A DNA stretch of 38,660 nt from Candidatus Eiseniibacteriota bacterium. GTDB taxonomy: Bacteria; Eisenbacteria; RBG-16-71-46. The translations under genes were made by a program, and so were the position numbers. The stretch is from assembly GCA_005893225.1 (NCBI GenBank), contig VBOT01000134.1:8294-46953 (forward strand), in the 5' to 3' direction. Of the stretch, positions 16,806 through 26,439 are shown piece by piece (position 1 is the stretch's first letter; every line of letters begins with the position of its first letter). The notes beneath the pieces were generated by a model. That model did not search any database and had not been told where the DNA came from. It was given only the letters and a program-made list of their open reading frames with translations.

Positions 16806-17969
16806 TCAAGCCGACGCACGTCCCTCTCCCGCTCGCCGCCCGGCGGGCAGCCGCGCCCCGCGGGCGCGGAGCTCGGCCCGGTAGAGCGCCTCGGTCTCGC
16901 TCACCATCCGCTCGGCGGTGAAGCACCGGGCCCAGCGCTCGCGCCCGGCGGCTCCCAGCGCCCGCGCGCGAACGGGATCCGAGAGCAGCTCCAGGAGCGC
17001 CTGGCCGAGCGCCACGGGCTCGCCGGGCGGGACGATGCGCCCCGTCACTCCGTCCTCGATCGCCTCCCGGGCCCCGCCCACGTGGGTCGCCACCGCCGGA
17101 CAGCCGGCTCGCATCGCCTCGAGCAAGGTGATCGGCAGCCCCTCTCGAACCGACGACAGCGCGAAGAGGTCCGCGGCTTGGACCAGATCGGCCACGTCCG
17201 CGCGGGGGCCGAGGAAACGCACCCGGTCGCCGGCTCCGGAGGCGCGCGCGCGCGACTCGAGCGCGGCCTGAAGCGGGCCCTCGCCCGCGATCAGGAGCCG
17301 GGCTCCGGGAACCCGGGGATGGAGCCAGGCGAACGCGTCGATCAGGACGTGCTGCGCCTTCTGCGGGGTCAGGCTCGCGATGGTGAGCACCACGCGATCT
17401 CCCTCCGCGATGCCCAGCTCGTTCCGCACCGCCTCGCGCGCCCGCGCGGCCCGCGCCTGCGATATCCCGTTCGCGATCGTCACGAAGCGGGACTCGGCCC
17501 AGCGAAGGCGCACGGCGTGGCTCTCTCGCACCGCCTCGCACACACCGATCACGCGCCGGGTGAGGAGCGTCACGAGCGGCTCGATGAGCGACGGATAGAG
17601 CGCCGAGTGCCGGCCGCGGTAGTGGATGCTGTGCTCGGTGCGGACGACGACCGGGACTCCCGCGAGCTTCCCGGCCAGGGCCGCGTAGAGGCCCCCGGTC
17701 GGGTTGTGGCCGTTCGCCACCGCCACGCGCTCGGACCTCATCAGACGCGCGAGCTGGATCAGGCGGCTCAGCCGGTCCGGGGCGTCGCCGAGCACGAAGG
17801 TGCGCGCGCCGAGTGCCTCGGCGGCCTCCATCGCCGGGCCGCCGCGATTCAGCGCGCAGACCAGGCTTTCGACCCCCGCCCCCGCGTGCCGGACGTGCTC
17901 CACCACCAGGGTCTCGGCGCCTCCCTGGTGCATCGCCTCCACCACGTGCAGGACGCGGAGCGCGCTCAT
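16806..17969 (-). CDS. GT4-family glycosyltransferase
   Basis: 387 residues, GT-B fold. The N-terminal half has VLHVVEAMHQGGAETLV and a TEHSIHYRG segment. The C-terminal nucleotide-sugar half has TIASLTPQKAQHVLIDAF, IAGEGPLQAAL and the retaining E-x7-E motif (EGLPITLLEAMRAGCPAVATHVGG). ATG 17967-17969 overlaps the previous stop by 4 bp (ATGA). It would transfer a sugar from a nucleotide donor to the lipid-linked exopolysaccharide repeat on the cytoplasmic face. Donor and acceptor are unknown. Confidence 0.88.
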   Translation of the reverse strand: MSALRVLHVVEAMHQGGAETLVVEHVRHAGAGVESLVCALNRGGPAMEAAEALGARTFVLGDAPDRLSRLIQLARLMRSERVAVANGHNPTGGLYAALAGKLAGVPVVVRTEHSIHYRGRHSALYPSLIEPLVTLLTRRVIGVCEAVRESHAVRLRWAESRFVTIANGISQARAARAREAVRNELGIAEGDRVVLTIASLTPQKAQHVLIDAFAWLHPRVPGARLLIAGEGPLQAALESRARASGAGDRVRFLGPRADVADLVQAADLFALSSVREGLPITLLEAMRAGCPAVATHVGGAREAIEDGVTGRIVPPGEPVALGQALLELLSDPVRARALGAAGRERWARCFTAERMVSETEALYRAELRARGARLPAGRRAGEGRASA

Positions 17970-19210
17970 CCGGCTTCCGCCCGGACCTCGGGCTCGCCCG
18001 CTCCCGGCCCGTCCTGGTTGAACAATGACAGCAGCCGCTCGAAGCTCGGCGCGGTGTCGAACCGCTGGGCGACGCGCGCGCGCGCCCGGCTCCCCATCGC
18101 GTCGAGTTCCTCGGGATGGGCGAGCAGCCGCTCGAGCGCGTCGGCCAGGCTCTCGGGGTCGCCGGGATCGCACAGCGCCCCGGTCTCGCCCGGCACGATC
18201 GCCTCCTCGAGCCCGGCTGCGCGCGTGCCCACGCACGGCAGCCCCATCGCCATCGCCTCGGTCACGACGTTGGGGATCCCGTCGCGCCGCCCGTTCTTGA
18301 GCTCGACGCTCGGCGCCACCAGGAGCCACGCTCGCCGGTAGAAGGGAAGCAACTCCTCGCGGGTGATCGATCCGGCGAACCAGACGCGCGCCTCGACGCC
18401 GAGCTCCCGGGCCAGCGCCTCGAGCCGCCCGCGCTCGGGGCCATCCCCCACCAGGACCAGCCGCGGCGCGCGCGCGCGGCGGCCGAGAATCGAGAGAGCG
18501 CGCACCGCGTCGCCGAAGCCCTTGGTGGGAGCCAGGCGCCCGACGGTGAGCAGCAGCGGCTCCGGGTCTCGCCGCCTTCCCTGGCCATCGAAGCGCTCGA
18601 GGTCCACGCCGTGATAGATCCACTCCACGCGCGCCCGCGGGCCGCCGAGGATCTGCAGCATCTCGGCATTGCTCCGGACGCAGGCGGTGACGAACTCGGC
18701 GGCGCGCACCTTCTCGGCCAGGAACGCCTGGGTCCGGTAGAGATCTCCACCCGCGTGGCCCGCGAGGCTCAGCGGGCGGCCGGTGAGGCGCGACGCCAGG
18801 TAAGCGACGCTGCCCGGGAAGTGAGCCCAGGCACCGTGGACCCGCTGGAGATCCTCCCGCTCGAGGAGGAGCGCCGCCTCGGCCGCGGCGGGCAGGTAGG
18901 CGAGGTGCCCCGCCAGCGCGTAGAGGCTGCGGCGCGACGCCCACAGCATGCGGGCGGCCTCGGGCACGAGCACCTGCGGGCGGCGTATCAGCCAGTAAGC
19001 GAGCGCCGCCCAGGCCCCCGGGGAGAGCGGATTCCCGATGCGGCGGGTGAGAAAGGCCAGGGGGGCGTGCTCGGGCTGGTACTCGCGCCCGACCGGCCGG
19101 AGCGTCAGCACCCGCACCCGGACGCCGCGCCGGACCAGGCGGTGAACCTCGTTCTCGAGGAACCAGGCGAGGGTCGGGAAGGTGGTGGTGATGTAGGCGA
19201 CCGATTCCAT
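17966..19210 (-). CDS. GT4-family glycosyltransferase (WcaL-like)
   Basis: 414 residues. It starts with VAYITTTFPTLAWFLENEV, the N-terminal pattern of colanic-acid-type WcaL glycosyltransferases, and has a HAWA-type GAWAHFP region. The donor domain shows VGRLAPTKGFGDAVRAL, VGDGPERGRLEAL and the E-x7-E region in DGIPNVVTEAMAMGLPCVGT. ATG 19208-19210 shares one base with the preceding TGA. Three GT4 genes stand in a row here (16806-20328), so the repeat unit contains at least several different sugars. Confidence 0.88.
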   Translation of the reverse strand: MESVAYITTTFPTLAWFLENEVHRLVRRGVRVRVLTLRPVGREYQPEHAPLAFLTRRIGNPLSPGAWAALAYWLIRRPQVLVPEAARMLWASRRSLYALAGHLAYLPAAAEAALLLEREDLQRVHGAWAHFPGSVAYLASRLTGRPLSLAGHAGGDLYRTQAFLAEKVRAAEFVTACVRSNAEMLQILGGPRARVEWIYHGVDLERFDGQGRRRDPEPLLLTVGRLAPTKGFGDAVRALSILGRRARAPRLVLVGDGPERGRLEALARELGVEARVWFAGSITREELLPFYRRAWLLVAPSVELKNGRRDGIPNVVTEAMAMGLPCVGTRAAGLEEAIVPGETGALCDPGDPESLADALERLLAHPEELDAMGSRARARVAQRFDTAPSFERLLSLFNQDGPGAGEPEVRAEAG

Positions 19211-20328
19211 CAGGGCTCCGTCACTCGCCGGTAGAACTCCTCGTGCCGGCGTACCATCCGATCGATGCCGAAGGACTCGAAGGCCCGCTGCCGCGCGGCC
19301 TCGCCGCGGCGACGGGCCTCGTCGGGACGGGCGATCGCATCCTCCAGGGCCCCGGCGAGGAGCTCGGGCGAGCCGGGCGGAACGAGCCATCCGGTCTCGC
19401 CGCCGGTCATCACCTCGGAGGTCCCGCCGACATCGGTGGCCACCGAGGGGCGGCCGGCCGCCATGGCCTCGAGCAGGGCGTTGGGGATTCCTTCCTCGCG
19501 CGAGGAGAGGACGAACACGTCCATGCCGGGGAGCAAGCGCTCCACGTCGTTCCGCTCGCCGAGGAAGCCGACGCGGCCCTCGAGACCGAGGTCGCGGGCG
19601 CGTGCCTCGAGCCCGGGACGCTCCGGACCCTCGCCCACGAGCACGGCGCGGAAGTGGCACCCGCGCCCGGCCAGGAGCGCCAGCGCCTCGAGCAGGGTCG
19701 CGTGATCCTTGCGCGGCGCGAGGCACCCTACGGTGCCGACCACGACCCCGTTCCCGTTCGCGTCGGTCCGCGAGCGGGCGGGCGGTGCGGCGAAGCGCGA
19801 GAGGTCCACGCCGTTCGGGATCACGGTCACCCGCTCGCGCGCGGCTCCCAGCGCCACGGCGGTCTCCGCCACGGCGTGGCTCACCGCCGTGACGTGGGTG
19901 GCGAGCCGGTGCGAGAGACGCTGCACGGCAACCTGGCGCGGGGTCTCGAAGGCGTCGACGTTGCGCTTGGCGATCACGACCGCCGGCACTCCGGTGAGCC
20001 GGCCGGCCAGCGCCGCGTAGAGGTTCGGTCCGAAGAGGTAGCCGTGGACGACGTGGGGACGGAAATCCAGGATCAGGCGGCAGAGGCGCAGGAGGCCGAA
20101 CAGGCCGGAAACGCTCGCCAGACGCCGCCCCACCGCGAGATCGTGCACCGGCCAGCCGAGGGCCAGGACCTCGTCCAGGAACTGGCCTTCGCGGCGGAAG
20201 CAGGCGATCGCGACGTCGAACCCCCCGCGGTCGAGGCGGCTCCAGAGCTCGAGCAGGTGGCGCTCGGCTCCGCCGGCGACGAAGTTGCCAACCACGTAGA
20301 GAACGCGGATGCGCCCCGAGGGCTTCAC
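19210..20328 (-). CDS. GT4-family glycosyltransferase
   Basis: 372 residues. The N-terminus VLYVVGNFVAGGAERHLLEL is the common GT4 acceptor-domain start. VVGTVGCLAPRKDHATLLEAL, LVGEGPERPGLEA and the E-x7-E motif in EEGIPNALLEAMAAGRPSVA follow. The GTG start (20326-20328) overlaps the deacetylase stop by 4 bp. The predicted action is transfer of a sugar to the lipid-linked glycan in the cytoplasm. The precise linkage is unknown. Confidence 0.88.
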   Translation of the reverse strand: MKPSGRIRVLYVVGNFVAGGAERHLLELWSRLDRGGFDVAIACFRREGQFLDEVLALGWPVHDLAVGRRLASVSGLFGLLRLCRLILDFRPHVVHGYLFGPNLYAALAGRLTGVPAVVIAKRNVDAFETPRQVAVQRLSHRLATHVTAVSHAVAETAVALGAARERVTVIPNGVDLSRFAAPPARSRTDANGNGVVVGTVGCLAPRKDHATLLEALALLAGRGCHFRAVLVGEGPERPGLEARARDLGLEGRVGFLGERNDVERLLPGMDVFVLSSREEGIPNALLEAMAAGRPSVATDVGGTSEVMTGGETGWLVPPGSPELLAGALEDAIARPDEARRRGEAARQRAFESFGIDRMVRRHEEFYRRVTEP

Positions 20329-21341
20329 GTCCCCACCTCCACGCCGCGCATGCGATCGAAGGCCCCGTCCAGCTCGGCGATCGCGAGGCGGCGCGAGAAG
20401 CGTCCCGAGGGACCGAGGCACGCGCCCTCCGAGAGCCCGCGGCGCCTGAGCTCGAAGGGACGGTCGTCGGGCCGGTTGATTCCCGCGCGGGTCGTGACGG
20501 CGTAATCGAGGCCCGAGGCCTCGACGATCTCGAGGGTGCGGGCGTCGTGATCTCCCCCGGGATAGGCGAGCCCGGTGGGGCGAACGCCGAGGCGGCGCTC
20601 GATCAGCTCCACCGAGCCCGCGACCTCGCGGCGCTGCTCGGCGGGCGAGAGGAGGCTCAGGAACGGATGGTCGAGCGTGTGGGCTCCGACCTCCATCCCC
20701 GATCGAACCAGGGCCGCGGCCGACTCCCACGGGGCGAGCTCGCAGGGAGCTTCCCCGACCTCCAGCCGGCCGGCGATCTCGGCTAGCCGGCGCTCGCGCT
20801 CGACGGGGTGGACCCGCAGCTCGGGCACGAGGCGCGCGAGAGCGCTCACGCGCTCCGATCGCGTGCGGAGCGGCAGGGCGAGCTGCATCTCGCCCACGGT
20901 CCACTCCAGCAGGTCGCGGCGCGTGTGCTCGAGGGCGTGAGCGAGCGAGTCCCACCAGGGCGCCAAACGGCGCTCGATCAATCCGGCCGTGAGGTAGAAG
21001 GTCGCCCTTCCCCCGCTCGCCTCGAGCAGCGGCAGCGCCCGCTCTACGTTGTCGAGGTAGCCGTCGTCGAACGTCAGCGCCACCCATGACCCGGGCTCCC
21101 CCTCCCGGAGTCGGCGCCAGCCCTCGGCCACCGTCACCGGCGTGAGCCCCAGCTCTCCCAGGAGCGCGAGCTGAGCGGCGAGCACCGGCTCGCCGACGCC
21201 CAGCCGGTAGAGCGGCCGAGCGCCCGCGGCGTAGACGCGATGGTGCCGGATGATGGTGAGCCGGCCCCGCGCCCCGCCGGGCTCCTGGACCGCGGCGCGA
21301 TGGGCCAGGCTCAGCAGCCATCGCAGCGCGCGCCCGCTCAC
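20325..21341 (-). CDS. Polysaccharide deacetylase (NodB-homology, CE4)
   Basis: 338 residues. The metal-binding and catalytic motifs are visible: TFDDGYLDN (D92/D93), HTLDHP (H221 and H225), and GLAYPGGDHDARTL. The early RHHRV segment is common in this family. About 120 residues separate the first two motifs, longer than in minimal NodB domains, so an insertion of unknown role is present. The GTG start at 21339-21341 overlaps the previous stop by 4 bp. No signal peptide is evident, so it may act on the lipid-linked unit inside the cell or be exported otherwise. It probably removes acetyl groups from amino sugars of the exopolysaccharide. Confidence 0.87.
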   Translation of the reverse strand: MSGRALRWLLSLAHRAAVQEPGGARGRLTIIRHHRVYAAGARPLYRLGVGEPVLAAQLALLGELGLTPVTVAEGWRRLREGEPGSWVALTFDDGYLDNVERALPLLEASGGRATFYLTAGLIERRLAPWWDSLAHALEHTRRDLLEWTVGEMQLALPLRTRSERVSALARLVPELRVHPVERERRLAEIAGRLEVGEAPCELAPWESAAALVRSGMEVGAHTLDHPFLSLLSPAEQRREVAGSVELIERRLGVRPTGLAYPGGDHDARTLEIVEASGLDYAVTTRAGINRPDDRPFELRRRGLSEGACLGPSGRFSRRLAIAELDGAFDRMRGVEVGT

Positions 21342-22804
21342 GCCCGCGCCTCCTGGGGTACCCGCGATAGCGGGGCGGGACGCTGTCCGAGCAGGATGTC
21401 GTCGGCGAGCGCGCAGATCATCCAGAAGCTCCCGGTGATCGCGATGTTGAAGAAGCGGTCGCCGAAGAGACAGGAGACGGCCAGGGCCAGGACGGCGGCC
21501 GAGAGACCGACGCACATCTGCCGGTCGAAGGGGGTCCGGGCGGCCCGCCCCGCGTCCCGCGCCAGGGCCCAGCACTTCCACAGCAGGAAGCAGAAGAGCC
21601 CCAGGCCGAAGACGCCCATCTCGGCCAGGAAGCGCAGGAAGGTATTGTGCGAGGAGTCCTTGACCTCGAGGCCCAGCGCCTCGCCCGCGTCGGGCAGCAC
21701 GTAGGCCAGGCCGGCGAAGCCCACGCCGTCGATCGGGTGGTCGCCGATCACCGTCATCGTCGCCTTCCAGGTGTCGACCCGGAGCTGCGCCGAGTTCTCG
21801 AGCTCCACCTCGTCGGTGCCTTCCACCGCGCGCTGGGTGCCGGTCATCCGCTCCTTGAGGTAATCCGGCGCCCAGAGCGGGCCGGTGAGGAGCACGGCCA
21901 CGAACAGCAGCGTGAGGATTCGCGAGCTCTTGAACCCGACGTAGAGGAGGCCGAGCACCATCGCGACGATGGCGCCGCGCGAGACGCTCAGGATCGTGGC
22001 GTAGGCCCCGGCGGTCACCATGCCGAGCAGGATGAGACGCGCGAACCAGCGCCGTACTGCGGGGAGGAGCGCCGCGACCATCACGGTGTAGAGGGCCAGG
22101 AAGGCGCCGAGCTCGTTCGACTGCCCGATCGATCCTACCGCGCGCCCACCCCTGCCGTTCCTGCGGTAGAGGATGGTGCACGCGGCCTCGGCCAGAAGCC
22201 CGGGGGTGACGGCCCAGGTGAGGCGCCTGCGGTCGCGTTCCCCGCGCGCCATCGCGAGCGTGATGAAGTAGACGCTGAAGGCGACCGAGGAGCGGAACCA
22301 CACCAGGGCGGTGCGGTCCGCCGGATACTCGTAGCCGGTCGGGACCGCGGCCCCGCGCACCACCGAGAGGGCGGCGAGCGCCACCACCGCGCCGATCACG
22401 GCGCCGAGCCGGCCGGGGCGGAACACATCCTGCCGATTCAGGACCCGGGCCAGCGCCCAGGTGAGGAACACCGAACCCAGCAGGACGTTCTGCGGGTTGA
22501 GCCCCGGGATCCTGAGCATCGGGAGCCAGGGCAGGAAGGGCGTGACGATCGGGATCGCGAGGAGCCCGACGCGAGGCCACGCCAGCACGCCCCCGAAGGC
22601 CGCCGCCCCGATCAGGATCTTGACCAGCCGGTGCGCGGCCTGATTGAAGTGATAGTCGAGCACCGCGAAGGCGGAAACCGCGGCCAACGCGGCGATGGTC
22701 CCGAGAACGGTGGCGAGCCCCGCCGAGAGCGCCTGCGCATGCCGGCGGGCCGCCTCGCGGACCTCCCGCAGCTCGGCGGTGTCGAAGGGCGTCGTGGCCG
22801 TCAC
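21338..22804 (-). CDS. O-antigen ligase/Wzy-like polymerase
   Basis: 488 residues, about eleven hydrophobic helices and a large periplasmic loop around residues 290-370. The loop and its flanks contain GSIGQSNELGAFLALY, SVSRGAI and SSHNTFLRFLAEMGVFGLG, the His-Asn motif typical of the Wzy/WaaL superfamily. In a Wzx/Wzy pathway it would polymerise lipid-linked repeats in the periplasm. It is the only such candidate in the operon. The GTG start (22802-22804) has a 4-bp overlap with the GT2 stop. Confidence 0.85.
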   Translation of the reverse strand: MTATTPFDTAELREVREAARRHAQALSAGLATVLGTIAALAAVSAFAVLDYHFNQAAHRLVKILIGAAAFGGVLAWPRVGLLAIPIVTPFLPWLPMLRIPGLNPQNVLLGSVFLTWALARVLNRQDVFRPGRLGAVIGAVVALAALSVVRGAAVPTGYEYPADRTALVWFRSSVAFSVYFITLAMARGERDRRRLTWAVTPGLLAEAACTILYRRNGRGGRAVGSIGQSNELGAFLALYTVMVAALLPAVRRWFARLILLGMVTAGAYATILSVSRGAIVAMVLGLLYVGFKSSRILTLLFVAVLLTGPLWAPDYLKERMTGTQRAVEGTDEVELENSAQLRVDTWKATMTVIGDHPIDGVGFAGLAYVLPDAGEALGLEVKDSSHNTFLRFLAEMGVFGLGLFCFLLWKCWALARDAGRAARTPFDRQMCVGLSAAVLALAVSCLFGDRFFNIAITGSFWMICALADDILLGQRPAPLSRVPQEARA

Positions 22805-23817
22805 GGCCTCCTCCCCGAGCCGCCGGGTGCCCCCTGGAGCGCCACCCGGCGCACGCGCGCCATGGGTGCCGCGAGCTCCCGCTTGGCCCAGCCGCGACCG
22901 CGCACCCACTCGAGGAGCGGGCGCGGCAGGAAGCTCGCGAGCCAGAGGAGCAGGACCTGGCCGGCGCGCTCCGGAAACATCCAGCCGCGGCACACCCGAC
23001 GCCGCGCCTCGGTGCTCCTCCCCTCGCGCAACGAGACCATCGCGAGCTTGAAGTGAGCCAGCGCCTCGCGGCGCCGCGCCCGCCTTCTCAGGGCCGGCGT
23101 GAGCGAGGCGTCCGAGGCCAGGCGGTGGAAGAGGTCCACGTCGCCTCCGAGCCGCGACTCGACCTGGCGCGTCAGGCCCCCGGGCCGATGCTGGTAGCGC
23201 ACCAGCGGGCGGCGCGAGGCGGTGGCCTTGGAGCGGCGGCTCATCCGGATCCAGAGGTCCAGGTCCTCGGCGTGGGTCATCCGCTCCTGGAACCCGCCCA
23301 GCTCCTCGAGCAGATCCCGCCGCGCCACCACCGACGAGGTGAGGATGAAGTTCACCTCGAAGAGCTCGGCGAGGGGCTGGCCCACGTACGGCTCCGGAAG
23401 GTCGGCGTAGGCGGCCAGCCACGAGTCCCGAAGCTCCCCCTCGAGGCTGCGGAAGGAGCCGTCGCTGAAGAACCACGCCGCCTCGGGGGCGCGCGCCAGG
23501 CACTGGGCCGCCGTGGCGAGCTTCTCCGGGAACCACAGATCGTCGGCGTCCAGGAAGGCGATCCAGGGCGCCGAGGCGGCGCGCCAGCCGGCGTTGCGCG
23601 CCGCCCCGGCGCTGCCGCACGAGCGCTCGAGGATGGTCACGCGATCGCCGAAACGCGCCCGGACGGCGGCGGCCGTGCCGTCGCGCGAGCCGTCGTCGAC
23701 CAGCACCACCTGCTCGGGCCCGAGCGTCTGCTCGAGCGCCGAGGCCACGGCGTCCAGGACGTCGGGCAGCCCGTCACGGGCCGGGATGACGGCCGCCACG
23801 CGGAAGCCGGAGCTCAT
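22801..23817 (-). CDS. GT2-family glycosyltransferase
   Basis: 338 residues, GT-A fold: VAAVIPARDGLPDVLDAV, LVDDGSRDGT, GAARNAGWRAA, and the metal-binding FLDADDLWFPEKL. AEDLDLWIRMSR supplies the likely catalytic acid region. The last 100 residues are helical and Arg-rich. ATG 23815-23817 overlaps the preceding stop by 4 bp. It is a paralogue of the next GT2 upstream (23814-24809); both share DADD.WFP.KL, SDG and L(R)(D/E)SWL. It would add one sugar to the exopolysaccharide repeat. Confidence 0.88.
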   Translation of the reverse strand: MSSGFRVAAVIPARDGLPDVLDAVASALEQTLGPEQVVLVDDGSRDGTAAAVRARFGDRVTILERSCGSAGAARNAGWRAASAPWIAFLDADDLWFPEKLATAAQCLARAPEAAWFFSDGSFRSLEGELRDSWLAAYADLPEPYVGQPLAELFEVNFILTSSVVARRDLLEELGGFQERMTHAEDLDLWIRMSRRSKATASRRPLVRYQHRPGGLTRQVESRLGGDVDLFHRLASDASLTPALRRRARRREALAHFKLAMVSLREGRSTEARRRVCRGWMFPERAGQVLLLWLASFLPRPLLEWVRGRGWAKRELAAPMARVRRVALQGAPGGSGRRP

Positions 23818-24809
23818 GCCGCTTCCCGGGCTTCATCCCCGACCCCGAGGATTCCGGGAGCCTGCCGCGAGGCCGCCGCGGTCTGCTTGATCCAGCGGGA
23901 GCGCAGCAGGCGGGTCAGCCACCAGTCGGGGGCCAGCGCTCCCGCGCCCGCGATCAGCCGGCGCCGGAGCGGCCCGCGCGCCATCGCCCGCCACAGGTGC
24001 TCGCGGGCCTCCTCGTTGCGCCCGGTGCGCAGGCACAGGAGCGCGAGGTCGAACTCCAGCGACGCCGCCCGGCGCGCGGCCCGGCGCTGGAGCGGCTTGC
24101 GCTTGCCTAGCTCGCCGCGCTGGATGCGGCGCATGATCGCGAGGTCGTCGCGATAGCGCTCCTCGTAGCGGCGCGACAGCGCTCCCGGGCTCGAGTAGTA
24201 GGTGATGAGCCGGTCGGCCATGAGGCCGCCGCGGTGGCGCGCCAGAACCCTCAGCCACAGATCGTAGTCGTGCGAGTAGGTGATGTCGGGGTCGAGCCCG
24301 CCGACCTCGCGGTAGGCGCTGCGCTCGACCATGACCGAGCTCATGAGCGGGAAGCAGCGCTCGATCAGCGGCGGAAAGAGATCGCCCACCATCTCCCGGA
24401 CCGGATCGAAGTAGTCCGAGAGCCACGACTCGCGCAGCACTCCCTCGGCCGAGCCGTAGACTCCGTCGCTCATCACCATCCGGACGTCCGGATGCCGGGC
24501 GATGAAGTCGAGCTGCCGCTCCAGCTTGTCGGGGAACCACGTGTCGTCGGCGTCCATGAACGCGAGCCAGTCGCCGCCGGCGTGCGCCAGCCCCTCGCGG
24601 CGGGTCGCCGAGGCGTTGCGGTGCGGCAGCCTCAGCACCGACACGGCGGCGCCGTAGCGCTGCTCGACCAGGTCGGCCGTGCCGTCGGTCGAGCCGTCGT
24701 CGCACACCAGGATCTCCTCGGGAACGCGCGACTGGCGAAGCACGCTGTCGAGGGCGTGCTCGACGCACCAGGTGGCGTTGTAGACCGTGAGGACGAGGCT
24801 GACTTTCAT
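23814..24809 (-). CDS. GT2-family glycosyltransferase
   Basis: 331 residues. It shows SLVLTVYNATWCVEHALDS, LVCDDGSTDGT, ATRREGLAHA and FMDADDTWFPDKLE, with SHDYDLWLRVL near residue 190. These are the donor-binding and base motifs of inverting GT2 enzymes. It looks like a tandem duplicate of the following GT2 gene, diverged well enough to have another sugar or linkage. ATG 24807-24809 overlaps the flippase stop by 4 bp. Confidence 0.88.
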   Translation of the reverse strand: MKVSLVLTVYNATWCVEHALDSVLRQSRVPEEILVCDDGSTDGTADLVEQRYGAAVSVLRLPHRNASATRREGLAHAGGDWLAFMDADDTWFPDKLERQLDFIARHPDVRMVMSDGVYGSAEGVLRESWLSDYFDPVREMVGDLFPPLIERCFPLMSSVMVERSAYREVGGLDPDITYSHDYDLWLRVLARHRGGLMADRLITYYSSPGALSRRYEERYRDDLAIMRRIQRGELGKRKPLQRRAARRAASLEFDLALLCLRTGRNEEAREHLWRAMARGPLRRRLIAGAGALAPDWWLTRLLRSRWIKQTAAASRQAPGILGVGDEAREAA

Positions 24810-26410
24810 GGCCGGGCTCCCGCCCCCGCCGCGGCGCCGCGCAGGCCGAGGAGCCCCGGAACCATCCGGCCCCACCGCCCGCGCTCCCCGCGGCTGATGC
24901 CGAAGCGCCACGCGAATCCCGCGAACAGGAGCCAGCAGCCCCCGACACTCGCCGCGAGCGGCCCCCACCCGACCGGGTGGAGGAGGAGCTGGATCCCGAG
25001 TGCGGGGAGGACGAAGGCCAGGCTCGCGAGCCCGGGCCTCGCCATGCCGTCCCACAGGTAGCGCGGGAGCGGCAGGTCGAGCGCCCTGCAGGTGTAGACC
25101 GCGGTCGCGACCCCCGAGACCAGCGCGAGCGGAACCGCCGTCCCCAGGGCCACGCCCACGAGGCCGAACGGCCGGACCCACAGGAGCGAGAGGCCCAGGT
25201 TCAGCAGGGCATTGAGCAGCGACAGCGCCACCACGCCCTTGTGCCGGCTCACCCCGAACAGCACCGACGACGCGGCCGCCTGGGGAAGCGCGATCAGGGT
25301 CGGCACGCTCAGGATCGTGATCAGCCGCGATTCCGACGCGTGCTGGGCGTCGACCCAGGTGGCGAGCAGATTCCGCCCGAAGATGATGAGCGCGAACAGC
25401 ACCGGCCAGCTCAGCAGCACCGAGTACTTGGAGCCCGCGATCATCATCTCCTGGAGCCGCCCCGCCTCACCCTTGGTCTCGAGCTCGCTGGCGGTCGGCG
25501 ACAGCACCCAGGTGGCGGCGTGGACCAGCGAGCGCACGTTCTCGACCAGGCCGGCCGCGAGCGCGAACGGGGTCACCGAGGCCGCGCCGATGAAGCCGGT
25601 GATGACCAAGGAGTCGGTCTGGAAGGCGATGCTGGTGGCGAGGGCTCCCACGAACGCGAACCCGCTGTAGACGCCGATCGTGGTGAGGTGCTCGCGGGTG
25701 ACGTGAGGGAGGCCGAAGCGGAGGCGCGGCAGCAGGCGCCGCACCGCCACGAAGCTCAGGGCGTGGCCGGCCAGGTTCATGACCAGGGTCACGGCCGCGA
25801 GCCCTACCAGGCCGCCTCCGAGCCTCAGCACCACCACGAAGGCGATGGCCCGGACCAGGACGATCGCGATCCCGATCGCGTTGGCGATGTCGTAGCGCTG
25901 GAGCCCCGAGAGGGTCGCCCCGAAGACCCCGAGCGGGAAGCCGAGGCCGACCGCGAAGCCCGACAGGAGCAGCGTGACCTGCGCCGGGCCGAGCTGCTCG
26001 GGCTGGATCCGGAACCAGGCGCCGAACCGCGCCGCCACCACCAGGCTCGCGACGATGGTGACGAGCCCCACCAAGCCGTAGAGCGCCATCGCGCTGTTGA
26101 GGGTGCGCGACAGCCCCTCGTGGTCCTCGCGCGCGTGGTCGCGCGACACGTAGCGGACCAGCGAGGGCCGGATCCCCTGATCGAACAGCCCGAAGTAGCC
26201 GGTGAGCGAGAACACCGTCACCCACAGGCCGTAGTCGCCGTCGCCCATGAGGTGCACCATCAGGGGCGTCAGGACGAAGCCCAGCGCCCCCGTCACGAAC
26301 AGACGGAGGTAGTTGGTGACGATGTTTCGAAGAACGCGAAGGCTGCGCAATCGGGTCCCTTCCGGCGAGAGGCCGGGCGCGGCGCCGGGTTCAGGGCCGG
26401 CAGGGGCCAC
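24806..26410 (-). CDS. Wzx-like polysaccharide flippase (MATE/MVF superfamily)
   Basis: 534 residues with about 12-14 hydrophobic helices. LRLFVTGALGFVLTPLMVH and GDGDYGLWVTVFSLTGYFGLFDQGIRPSLVRY form the usual N-terminal region of polysaccharide translocases. It would flip the lipid-linked repeat to the periplasm. The longest start is GTG 26408-26410. A TTG at 26348-26350 with GGAAGGGA five bases upstream would give a start MRSLRVLRNIV, more typical of the family, so the true start is uncertain. The gene follows the tyrosine kinase after 29 bp. Confidence 0.85.
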   Translation of the reverse strand: MAPAGPEPGAAPGLSPEGTRLRSLRVLRNIVTNYLRLFVTGALGFVLTPLMVHLMGDGDYGLWVTVFSLTGYFGLFDQGIRPSLVRYVSRDHAREDHEGLSRTLNSAMALYGLVGLVTIVASLVVAARFGAWFRIQPEQLGPAQVTLLLSGFAVGLGFPLGVFGATLSGLQRYDIANAIGIAIVLVRAIAFVVVLRLGGGLVGLAAVTLVMNLAGHALSFVAVRRLLPRLRFGLPHVTREHLTTIGVYSGFAFVGALATSIAFQTDSLVITGFIGAASVTPFALAAGLVENVRSLVHAATWVLSPTASELETKGEAGRLQEMMIAGSKYSVLLSWPVLFALIIFGRNLLATWVDAQHASESRLITILSVPTLIALPQAAASSVLFGVSRHKGVVALSLLNALLNLGLSLLWVRPFGLVGVALGTAVPLALVSGVATAVYTCRALDLPLPRYLWDGMARPGLASLAFVLPALGIQLLLHPVGWGPLAASVGGCWLLFAGFAWRFGISRGERGRWGRMVPGLLGLRGAAAGAGARP

Positions 26411-26439
26411 GAACCGGGCCAGGGAGCCCGCTTGGGACG

